DNA from: an uncultured Lachnospiraceae bacterium | GTDB taxonomy: Bacteria > Bacillota > Clostridia > Lachnospirales > Lachnospiraceae | Direction of reading: 5' to 3' | DNA: 39,646 bases | NCBI GenBank assembly: GCA_902796595.1 | Contig: CADBPM010000062.1 | Coordinates: 1 to 39,646 of the forward strand | In this document: positions 1 to 6,524 of the stretch, in pieces | Numbering within the stretch: position 1 is the first letter of the stretch | How the letters are laid out: every line of letters begins with the position of its first letter | Position numbers and translations under genes: made by a program | Notes under the pieces: model-generated | What the model was told of the DNA's origin: nothing | Databases searched by the model: none | Seen by the model: only the letters and a program-made list of their open reading frames with translations

Positions 1-13
1 ATTCTCGGGACTA

Positions 14-22
14 TGGTATAAT
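14..22 (+). promoter_or_regulatory. Extended -10 promoter element
   Basis: The sequence TGGTATAAT fits the extended -10 pattern TGnTATAAT. Any -35 box lies at or before the left edge, so it cannot be judged. Transcription would start near position 29 and meet the terminator hairpin at 70-99 before reaching the recombinase gene. Confidence 0.4.
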
Positions 23-69
23 AGCAGGGAATAATTAGGATTTCAATCACCAATAAGTTCCATTATTCA

Positions 70-99
70 GGGACGTGGATGGCCACGTCCCTCTTTTTT
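70..99 (+). terminator. Intrinsic terminator in recombinase leader
   Basis: A perfect 9-bp GC-rich stem, GGGACGTGG (70-78) with CCACGTCCC (83-91), has a 4-nt loop and is followed by TCTTTTTT. It either ends an upstream gene outside the window or attenuates the transcript from the promoter at 14-22 ahead of the recombinase gene. Confidence 0.75.
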
Positions 100-116
100 G
101 CTTTAATTAAACCCTT

Positions 117-169
117 AAAGCCCGATAGTTTTCTGGCTTTCATCGGCGTCAATGCAGGCAGGCGCCGAT
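117..169 (+). promoter_or_regulatory. Two further stem-loops in the recombinase leader
   Basis: AAAGCC (117-122) can pair with GGCTTT (135-140), and ATCGGCG (142-148) can pair with CGCCGAT (163-169). Both lie between the terminator and the ribosome binding site at 185-192. No known riboswitch class was recognised. The role is unknown. Confidence 0.3.
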
Positions 170-199
170 CGTTACCATGCCTGCAAGGAGGTAAAATCA

Positions 200-787
200 G
201 TGAACACAGCAGCACCAATACGAACAGTCCGGGATATCAACAAATTCAAAGACTTCTACATTTCAAAGAAGCGAAACCCAAGAAATTATCTTCTTATTGT
301 GTTAGGTCTCAACACCGCACTAAGGATATCGGACATCCTTGCCCTTAGGTGGAATGATGTCTGTGAGATAAGAGACCGTATTATCCGAAAGCACCTGCAA
401 TTAGACGAAAAGAAGACCAGTAAACACTCTGTTGTCCTTCTAAATCCTCAGGTAAAAAATGCCCTGCTTATCTACATAAGGAGCCTTGGCGGATGGCGAT
501 CCATACACGCGGGTGCCTACATTTTTAAAAGTCAGAAAGGAAACGGTCCTATCGGCAGGGTTCAGGCCTGGCGGATAATAAGTCTGGCGGCAAAAAGCTG
601 CAGGATCGAAGGTACTATTTCCCCACACTCACTAAGAAAAACTTTCGGTTACCGTGCATGGAAGGAAGGCATTTCCCCTGAACTTATAATGAACATATTT
701 CAACACTCATCTTTCGAAATAACAAGGCGCTATTTAGGAATATGTCAGGATGACAGGGACTCTGTTTTCAAAAAAATTCAATTATAA
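200..787 (+). CDS. Short tyrosine recombinase (phage integrase family)
   Basis: This is a site-specific DNA recombinase of about 195 residues. The tyrosine-recombinase active site is recognisable: the first Arg in ALRISD, the H-S-L-R box, the second His in FQHSS, and the Tyr nucleophile in RRYLGI near the C-terminus. The GTG start at 200 is chosen because AAGGAGGT lies 8 nt upstream; an in-frame ATG at 152 has no such site. The protein has only about 40 residues before the catalytic region, so the DNA-binding core domain is reduced compared with XerC/XerD, which are about 300 residues. No phage or transposon genes are nearby, so it is an orphan. It could act on an invertible segment or belong to a mobile element outside the window. 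The family call is secure; the target is unknown. Confidence 0.85.
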   Translation: MNTAAPIRTVRDINKFKDFYISKKRNPRNYLLIVLGLNTALRISDILALRWNDVCEIRDRIIRKHLQLDEKKTSKHSVVLLNPQVKNALLIYIRSLGGWRSIHAGAYIFKSQKGNGPIGRVQAWRIISLAAKSCRIEGTISPHSLRKTFGYRAWKEGISPELIMNIFQHSSFEITRRYLGICQDDRDSVFKKIQL

Positions 788-968
788 CATTCTTAAAGAT
801 CTATTAGCTGTACTCTTATCAATTCAATCTTTTCTGCCCGTTTGTTAAAATATATCATTTTACGCTGTTCAAAGTGAAATTAATTGTCGCAATTTTCCAA
901 ATAAATATTGAACGCGTGCCATTCAATTTAGTTAAAAGCTAGAAATACCTATCCTTAAATTTTCTCTA

Positions 969-997
969 TTGTAATTACAATATTCAGATAGTAAAAT
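969..997 (+). promoter_or_regulatory. Sigma-A-type promoter of the chemoreceptor gene, with palindrome
   Basis: TTGTAA (969-974) and TAAAAT (992-997) are separated by 17 bp. The -35 box sits inside a perfect 16-bp palindrome at 967-982 (halves TATTGTAA and TTACAATA), a possible repressor site. Separately, CCGATAT at 1050-1056 resembles a flagellar sigma (sigma-D/28) -10 box, but the nearest TAAA (1036-1039) is too close to serve as its -35. The rest of the 788-1082 gap shows nothing else recognisable. Confidence 0.4.
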
Positions 998-1082
998 CAT
1001 GTACGTCAAAGTGTGTTTTCACGCAAACGTATATTTAAAGGGTTGTTGCCCGATATATATCACATTAAAAGAAAGGGTATTC

Positions 1083-2816
1083 ATGAAACGCAACAAAAAA
1101 CTAGTAACCTCTATTCTTGTAGTAGCTCTTCTTGCTTCAGTTCTTATGTCAGTAGTTCTTACTTTCATAGGCCTAACAAACATCAAAAGTGCTTATTACG
1201 ACTCCTTTGCAGAAGAACTTCATGCAGAAGGTCTTTTGGTGAACAACAGCATTTCAAATATGGTAATAGGCGACTGGACTGAAAATAAGGGAATTTTATA
1301 TAAGGGTCAAAGCGCCATACATGATTCATACCAGAATTATCTTGATTCCCTCAGTAAAGAGACTGGTATTCAGTTTACCATTTTCTATGGGGATACCAGA
1401 CGCATAACCACTTTGATAGGTAAAGATGGTAATCGTCTTGAGGGAAGCAAGGCAGATCCTGCTGTTATAGATGAAGTTATAAATAGGGGAAACGCATATC
1501 TTTCAACCAACCTTAAAATATCCGGCGACAATTATTATGCATATTACCTCCCTATCAAAAATACTGATGATTCCGTTGCAGGCATGCTTTTTATCGGCCG
1601 AGACACTGCTGATATGAAAGCAAAAATTGCCAGCATTTCCATCCTTATGACTGCAATACTTGCCGCCTTTGTTATCATGGGGATTGTAACCGCTTTTATC
1701 CTTATAAAACGTTCAAATAAAGCAATCGGCGATATTGTGGACAGTCTTAAAAAGCTAGAAAGCGGAGAGCTTACATTCCGCATCGACAATGATACTTTCG
1801 ACAGAACCGATGAACTTGGCGTGATTGCCGGTACTTCAGCAGAGCTTCGTGACAAGCTTCAGGATGTGATAAGAACTACTATTGAGCTTTCTGACGAAGT
1901 AACGCGTTCAGGTGAAAATCTTTCTTCTTCAGCTGAAACTGCGTCACAAGTTTCTGAACAGGTAGCAAATGCCGTCGGCGAGATAAGTAAGGGAGCTGTT
2001 TCACAGGCTCAAAATATCCAAAATTCTATGAACAATACAATAGAAATGGGTAATCATATAGATGAAATAACAGCTAAGGTTGAGGGACTGAGTCTTGCCT
2101 CCGATGAAATGAAGGATGGCACAAGCCGCACTGTAACGGCGATAGATTCTCTTATGACTCACAATGAAAATGTGAAGGCATCAATGCATGAGATCGGTAA
2201 AAATATAAATTCAACCCATGACGCTGTAAATGATATCGCAGAGGCATCCGGCATAATAACTTCTATCGCAGAGCAGACTAATCTTCTCTCCCTCAACGCT
2301 TCTATTGAGGCTGCAAGGGCCGGTGAGTATGGTCGAGGCTTCAGCGTTGTTGCAAATGAAATAAGAGGACTTGCCGATCAGTCAAAGACTGCGGCAGAAA
2401 AAATAAACAGAATTCTTAATAACCTTGTGAGTCAGTCTGAAGCAAGCGTTACAACCATTGCAAAACTCGATGAAGTTGTAAAAGCTCAAAATGAACAGCT
2501 CATTAAAACCAAGAACGACATGGATTCTGTTGTTGTAAATGTTGATAAGGTTGACGGCAGTACCAAGGTCATCGCCGCAAAAGCAGAGGGGCTCGAAAAG
2601 CTTAAGGATAGCTTTTCTTCTATTATTGAGGAGCTTTCTGCAATTTCAGAAGAAAATGCAGCTTCCACAGAGGAAACAAATGCTTCAATGGAAGAGCTTT
2701 CTGCCACAAGCGCTGTGATAAGTGAGTCTGCCATGAAGCTTAAAGATCTCGCTGAAAAGCTCAACGGCAAAATGAACTACTTTAATATAGAATCAGGTAA
2801 AATTGTAAATAAGTAA
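1083..2816 (+). CDS. Methyl-accepting chemotaxis protein
   Basis: This is a transmembrane chemoreceptor of 577 residues that passes ligand signals to CheA/CheW. A first membrane helix lies at about residues 8-32. An extracellular sensor of about 145 residues looks like a single-Cache domain (SISNMVIGDW..., FYGDTRRITTLIGKDG..., AGMLFIGRDT). A second helix at about 180-205 leads into a HAMP segment. A long helical signalling domain follows, with the conserved hairpin tip around IAEQTNLLSLNASIEAARAG and VVANEIRGLADQS. The ATG at 1083 is preferred over the one at 999 because GAAAGGG lies just upstream and the hydrophobic signal anchor begins right after it. No C-terminal CheR-docking pentapeptide is seen. 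It stands alone, with its own promoter and terminator. The ligand is unknown. Confidence 0.92.
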   Translation: MKRNKKLVTSILVVALLASVLMSVVLTFIGLTNIKSAYYDSFAEELHAEGLLVNNSISNMVIGDWTENKGILYKGQSAIHDSYQNYLDSLSKETGIQFTIFYGDTRRITTLIGKDGNRLEGSKADPAVIDEVINRGNAYLSTNLKISGDNYYAYYLPIKNTDDSVAGMLFIGRDTADMKAKIASISILMTAILAAFVIMGIVTAFILIKRSNKAIGDIVDSLKKLESGELTFRIDNDTFDRTDELGVIAGTSAELRDKLQDVIRTTIELSDEVTRSGENLSSSAETASQVSEQVANAVGEISKGAVSQAQNIQNSMNNTIEMGNHIDEITAKVEGLSLASDEMKDGTSRTVTAIDSLMTHNENVKASMHEIGKNINSTHDAVNDIAEASGIITSIAEQTNLLSLNASIEAARAGEYGRGFSVVANEIRGLADQSKTAAEKINRILNNLVSQSEASVTTIAKLDEVVKAQNEQLIKTKNDMDSVVVNVDKVDGSTKVIAAKAEGLEKLKDSFSSIIEELSAISEENAASTEETNASMEELSATSAVISESAMKLKDLAEKLNGKMNYFNIESGKIVNK

Positions 2817-2860
2817 ACTCATAAAGCAGGGTATCAAATGATACCCTGCTTTATGAGTTT
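2815..2860. terminator. Bidirectional terminator between convergent genes
   Basis: Two perfectly complementary 22-nt arms, 2815-2836 and 2839-2860, flank AA. The ends are A-rich and T-rich, so the structure works in both directions. It sits between the chemoreceptor gene (plus) and the end of the minus-strand operon at 2894. Confidence 0.9.
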
Positions 2861-2893
2861 ACAATCTAAAAACTTTACAAGAATGCATCATTT

Positions 2894-4111
2894 TCACTTA
2901 ACTGTAAGCATCTTATCTATCACTCTTTTTTCAAGTTCCGGAAGATATTTGTAAACATAGTCCTCATTTATCATTACATTTCGATCATCAGAAACTACAC
3001 CGCAAATCCCAAAATTTACAGGAAGAATATTTACAGATTTCACCTGCATCATAAGCTTTTCCAGTTCTTTTCCAAACGAGGGAAACTCACTCATCCAGAA
3101 ATCTAGTGTAGGCTCACCATCATCCATAAGAAGCATGCTTGAATCAGTTTCCTGCTGGTTGAAATGCCTTATCTCATACTTTATTTTACTGTCAAGAAAA
3201 ACATCAGCCGCATTTTTTTCTATAGTCTTTATCACTACCCTGTCTGATGGGCAAAACTCATCCTCATAGCGAAGGTAATAATGCGGCATAAAATATGGCC
3301 TAAAGCTTACTTTGCACTCATTTTCACCTGCAAGCTTTACTAAGCTTTCCTTTACCTCGGAAAGCTTAGCTCCAATTATGGCAAGCCTTGCATTCACTAA
3401 AAATTCACCTTCTGCACTTTCGATATAATATCTTATGCCTTCACAGACCTTTTCACCAAAGTATCCGTCTGAAAAGTAGGAGGGGTCAAGCTTTGATAGT
3501 TTCCCTGCAAAAATTTCTGCTGCCGTCTTATTTTCAAGTGTAAAAGAAACTTCACAAACACTTGCTGCACCTGTATATATCCTCACAGAATTCTTTTGCT
3601 CTTCAGTTGCGTGCAAGTATATTTCTCCTTCATTTGAAATGGCAAGCTTAAACTGAAAGCCCTCTCTTTTCATTCTGTCATAAAAAGGAAGGCAATATTC
3701 TATCCCCTTTTTATGGCTGTCATCTATATAAAAAGAAGCAACAAGATTTCCTGATAATTCTGCACTTCCTCTACTATACTCTTCTACAAGGCTTAAAAGA
3801 ATTGCCACCCCGCTCTTATCAAGTTTATTTATGACACGCCTCATGTCATTGCTTTCAAAAGCGCTTTTATCTGCAATATCCTTTCCAAGCCTGTTATGAA
3901 GAAGCACAGTATTCGGGTTGTCATCTTTCTTTCCAAAAACAAGAAAAGTTACTGCTTTTTGCTTTTTATTTATAACTATATTGCTCGGATTTTCTTTAAA
4001 ATACTCTGTATTTCTTAAATAGTCCTCTATAAGATCTATGATATTTTTATCTGCCGAATAAGGCATTTCAACAAGTTTTTCTGCAATATCTTTTATTTTC
4101 TTTTCGGTCAT
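2894..4111 (-). CDS. Degenerate M20 peptidase-like protein (RocB-like)
   Basis: A soluble protein of 405 residues with no signal peptide. Parts follow the order of M20/RocB-type metallopeptidases: a strand NTVLLHNRLGKD where family members have the metal-binding HxD motif, DKSGVAILLSLVEEYS where they have D-x-K-G-x-x-A, and then GNLVASFYIDDSHKKGI, which resembles the matching stretch of RocB. No HxD motif and no catalytic Glu-Glu pair is visible anywhere, so metal-dependent hydrolysis looks lost. RocB itself is an arginine-catabolism protein of unclear function and is longer, about 550 residues. The start has AAAGGATT upstream and lies 7 nt after the UbiB-like gene, so it is the last gene of that operon. 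The fold assignment is tentative and the function is unknown. Confidence 0.45.
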   Translation of the reverse strand: MTEKKIKDIAEKLVEMPYSADKNIIDLIEDYLRNTEYFKENPSNIVINKKQKAVTFLVFGKKDDNPNTVLLHNRLGKDIADKSAFESNDMRRVINKLDKSGVAILLSLVEEYSRGSAELSGNLVASFYIDDSHKKGIEYCLPFYDRMKREGFQFKLAISNEGEIYLHATEEQKNSVRIYTGAASVCEVSFTLENKTAAEIFAGKLSKLDPSYFSDGYFGEKVCEGIRYYIESAEGEFLVNARLAIIGAKLSEVKESLVKLAGENECKVSFRPYFMPHYYLRYEDEFCPSDRVVIKTIEKNAADVFLDSKIKYEIRHFNQQETDSSMLLMDDGEPTLDFWMSEFPSFGKELEKLMMQVKSVNILPVNFGICGVVSDDRNVMINEDYVYKYLPELEKRVIDKMLTVK

Positions 4112-4118
4112 CTGGTGC

Positions 4119-5723
4119 TTAATCCTTTTTATGTCTGTTTTTTATCTTATGCCAAAGGTATCTTATGATAAGTGCAATGGAGGTTGAAAGAGCAAAGAAA
4201 TACCCTATAAATGCCAAAAAAGGAACCCCCATTATCTTTGGTTCCATGTTGGTGGTGCTTATTATAGCGGAGGACACTAAGAGAGCCGCAATACACAGAC
4301 CTATAACAAGATTTCTTACCGCGCTTTTTACCATGTTGGCAAGCCCCCATGATGAATAAAGGGTTATATTGAGTCTGCTCTGCCCGTCAAGGTACTCGCG
4401 GAGAATATCCGCCGCAAGCCCCGGAATCTCGGAACCTTTTCTTATGTTCCTGTAAAGGAGTCTCGCTTCATTTTCACCAAACTTTTTTAAATCAAACTCC
4501 TTTACCATGTCTTCCTGCACTTTTGTAGCTGCAATATCAAGAACATTTATCTCCGGACATATTTCAGAAAGATCTCCCTGCATGTGGGTAAAGCCTCTGC
4601 CGAGCATAGTAAGTCCATGTGGCAGCTTTATATGGTTTGTCTTCATGATATCCATAAGGGTCTGCATTGCCATTGCAAGATCTATGCTGCCCATGGAAAG
4701 ACTGCCATACTGGGCAAGAAACTCCTTGATATCCCTGTAAAGCACACCTCTGTCCGGCTTATCGGTAAAATCACCGAGGTCAAGCACAGCATTTACAACC
4801 ATATTCGTATCGTGCAGGGCAATTCCCTGAACACCCCTTACAAGTATCTTTCTGTCGGCATCTGAAATCCTTCCCATCATGCCCATATCCATCCAGACGA
4901 TCTTTCCGTCCCTTATCTTCACATTGCCCGGATGCGGGTCTGCATGAAAAAAGCCGTCGTCGATAACCTGCTTAAGGTAGTTATTTACAAATTTTATGCC
5001 TATTTCATGAAGGTCATAGCCATTATCAAGAAGAGTTTCTTTATCTTCTATAGAATAGCCATCTATATATTCCATGACAAGTACATGATCTGTGGTGTAC
5101 TCTTTATAAAGTTCCGGAACATATACATACTTTATATCTTTGTTATTTCTGGCAAATTCCTCCATATTGGCGGCTTCCTGCCTAAAATCCATCTCTTCTA
5201 TAGCGACAGACCACATTTCATCAAGAACCATGCCAAGGTCCACAATGCCATTTATAGGTGTTACAGGAGGCATCAGCTTTATTAACTTCTTTAGCATTAT
5301 CATATCACGCGACATGATCTCCTTTATGCCTTTTCGCTGAACCTTGATAACCACCCTGTTGCCATCTGCAAGCACAGCCTTGTGAACCTGTGCAATAGAA
5401 GCCGAACCTAAAGGTGTCTCTTCTATCGTCTTAAAATTCTCTCTCCAGTCCATACCATAAGCATCAGCAAGAACCTCGCATACATCTAAAAAAGCCATGG
5501 GAGGCACATTTGAATTGAGGTTTGAGAGTTCTTTGCAATATGCCTCCGGCAAAATATCCGAATGAAGCGACATTATCTGCCCAAGCTTGATATAAGTAGG
5601 TCCCAGTTCTTCCAGTATTACTCTTAACTTATCCGGAGTTATCCCACGAGTAATCTTATTGCGTTTAAGCACTTCGCTGATCTCAGCAAATCTGCTTCTT
5701 TTTTCCTTATTTTCAGCCATCAT
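4119..5723 (-). CDS. ABC1/UbiB (AarF) family atypical kinase
   Basis: A 534-residue member of the ABC1/ADCK/UbiB atypical kinase family, whose members support lipid and quinone homeostasis through ATP binding or hydrolysis. The family hallmarks are present: KxGQ motif (KLGQ, residues 46-49), Ala-rich nucleotide loop GSASIAQ (106-112), ATP-binding Lys in VIKVQR (K127), catalytic loop HADPHPGN (260-267) and a DFG-like metal-binding D279. Two hydrophobic segments at about 470-530 would anchor it in the membrane. It lies 6 nt after the phasin-like gene and 7 nt before the M20-like gene. No quinone biosynthesis genes are nearby, so a role in some other lipid process is more likely. Two ATG codons in tandem make the exact start uncertain by one residue. 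Confidence 0.9.
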   Translation of the reverse strand: MMAENKEKRSRFAEISEVLKRNKITRGITPDKLRVILEELGPTYIKLGQIMSLHSDILPEAYCKELSNLNSNVPPMAFLDVCEVLADAYGMDWRENFKTIEETPLGSASIAQVHKAVLADGNRVVIKVQRKGIKEIMSRDMIMLKKLIKLMPPVTPINGIVDLGMVLDEMWSVAIEEMDFRQEAANMEEFARNNKDIKYVYVPELYKEYTTDHVLVMEYIDGYSIEDKETLLDNGYDLHEIGIKFVNNYLKQVIDDGFFHADPHPGNVKIRDGKIVWMDMGMMGRISDADRKILVRGVQGIALHDTNMVVNAVLDLGDFTDKPDRGVLYRDIKEFLAQYGSLSMGSIDLAMAMQTLMDIMKTNHIKLPHGLTMLGRGFTHMQGDLSEICPEINVLDIAATKVQEDMVKEFDLKKFGENEARLLYRNIRKGSEIPGLAADILREYLDGQSRLNITLYSSWGLANMVKSAVRNLVIGLCIAALLVSSAIISTTNMEPKIMGVPFLAFIGYFFALSTSIALIIRYLWHKIKNRHKKD

Positions 5724-5729
5724 TCCAGA

Positions 5730-6008
5730 TTACTCGTCGTTTTCCTTTTTATCAAGTGCACTCTTAAGTCTCTCCATTTCCTCATCCGAAAGCCCGCTTA
5801 TAAAGTCCTCGGCATCAAATTCACTCTTGCCTTTGAGACCTTCTTTTAATGTGTGCTTCAATTCAGTATTAAGTGTCTTTCCCTGATCTACTGTGATCTC
5901 TCCTTTTTTAACAAGGTCATTAAGCACCTCTTCTGACTTTTCATAAGTTGTTGCAACTGCTCCGATTCCTGCAAGCATAAGCTTTTTGATACCCTCTGTG
6001 ATTTCCAT
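5730..6008 (-). CDS. Phasin-like protein
   Basis: A small protein of 92 residues resembling the phasin / polyhydroxyalkanoate granule-associated superfamily. It has an N-terminal amphipathic helix (EGIKKLMLAGIGAVATTYEK), then EVLNDLVKKGEITVDQGK, a pattern seen in phasin-like proteins, and a charged C-terminal tail (LSDEEMERLKSALDKKENDE). The ATG at 6008 is chosen because AAAGGAGC lies 7 nt upstream; the longer reading from 6065 overlaps the kinase gene and has no such site. Genes of this type often neighbour ABC1/UbiB kinases in clostridia, as here. No polyhydroxyalkanoate synthase gene is seen, so it may bind membranes or lipids rather than granules. Confidence 0.7.
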   Translation of the reverse strand: MEITEGIKKLMLAGIGAVATTYEKSEEVLNDLVKKGEITVDQGKTLNTELKHTLKEGLKGKSEFDAEDFISGLSDEEMERLKSALDKKENDE

Positions 6009-6022
6009 TGCCTGCTCCTTTC

Positions 6023-6409
6023 TTATAGAAAAACACCAATTAGTTTTGGCAAAAATATTATACATCCTATTATTCCTGCAAATATAGCCGCAACAAGAAC
6101 CGCTCCTGCTGCCGCATCCTTTGCTTTGCCTGCAAGCGGCCTTTTCTCTGTCGTGACCAGATCCACAACATTTTCAACTGCTGTATTCACAAGTTCAAGG
6201 CTTATCACAAGTCCAAAAAGAACAAAACAGATAAGCCACTCTATGGTTGAAATATGGAGCCACACACCAAAAATTATTACAAGAAGCATGACGCTTATAT
6301 GTATCTTTATATTTCTTTCTTCTTTGATCGTAACTCCGATTCCCTTGAACGCATAGCCAAAACTCTTGTATAAGGGTTTGTGGCGACGCTCCTTTTTGAC
6401 CGAACCCAT
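6023..6409 (-). CDS. dgkA: Undecaprenol / diacylglycerol kinase (DgkA family)
   Basis: A small integral membrane kinase of 128 residues. Gram-positive members phosphorylate undecaprenol to feed the cell-wall lipid carrier pool; others act on diacylglycerol. The family pattern is clear: FGYAFKGIGVTIKEERNIKIH at the N-terminal amphipathic region, the signature ELVNTAVENVVDLV with the catalytic Glu, KAKDAAAGAVLVAA, and three membrane segments (about residues 34-52, 55-75 and 98-122). The gene has a lone N-terminal basic stretch and no extra domain. It is the first gene of the minus-strand operon that continues with the phasin-like and UbiB-like genes, 14 nt before the phasin-like start. A consensus promoter lies at 6486-6514. 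Confidence 0.92.
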   Translation of the reverse strand: MGSVKKERRHKPLYKSFGYAFKGIGVTIKEERNIKIHISVMLLVIIFGVWLHISTIEWLICFVLFGLVISLELVNTAVENVVDLVTTEKRPLAGKAKDAAAGAVLVAAIFAGIIGCIIFLPKLIGVFL

Positions 6410-6450
6410 TCTTAATTATTCCTTCAATGCTTTAGTGTACGTTATAAAAT

Positions 6451-6483
6451 ATCGTAAACGAAATAAATAATTTCGCTTACGAT
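6451..6483. terminator. AT-rich hairpin, probable terminator of the alpha-galactosidase gene
   Basis: ATCGTAA and CGAAAT (6451-6464) pair with ATTTCG and TTACGAT (6470-6483), with one A/C mismatch and a 5-nt loop. The minus-strand continuation is ATTTTATAAC, a poor T-tract. It also starts right at the predicted start site of the dgkA promoter, so it may be a leader hairpin or operator. Confidence 0.5.
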
Positions 6484-6485
6484 AA

Positions 6486-6514
6486 ATTTTAAAATTTTAT
6501 CCTATAAAAGTCAA
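6486..6514 (-). promoter_or_regulatory. Promoter of the dgkA operon
   Basis: On the minus strand TTGACT (6509-6514) and TAAAAT (6486-6491) are separated by exactly 17 bp. Transcription would start near 6479, about 70 nt before the kinase start codon. Confidence 0.65.
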
Positions 6515-6524
6515 CATTTGAGCA

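Noticed and set aside
1..199. A known riboswitch before the recombinase
   Set aside because: The hairpins do not show the conserved cores of c-di-GMP, preQ1, ZTP or similar aptamers that I could recognise.
1036..1056. A complete sigma-28 promoter for the chemoreceptor
   Set aside because: The CCGATAT box is good, but the TAAA lies only about 10 bp away instead of about 15, so only the -10 resemblance is reported.
999..1082. Longer N-terminus of the chemoreceptor from ATG 999
   Set aside because: It would put 28 extra residues before the membrane anchor and would start almost at the predicted transcription start; ATG 1083 has a good ribosome site.
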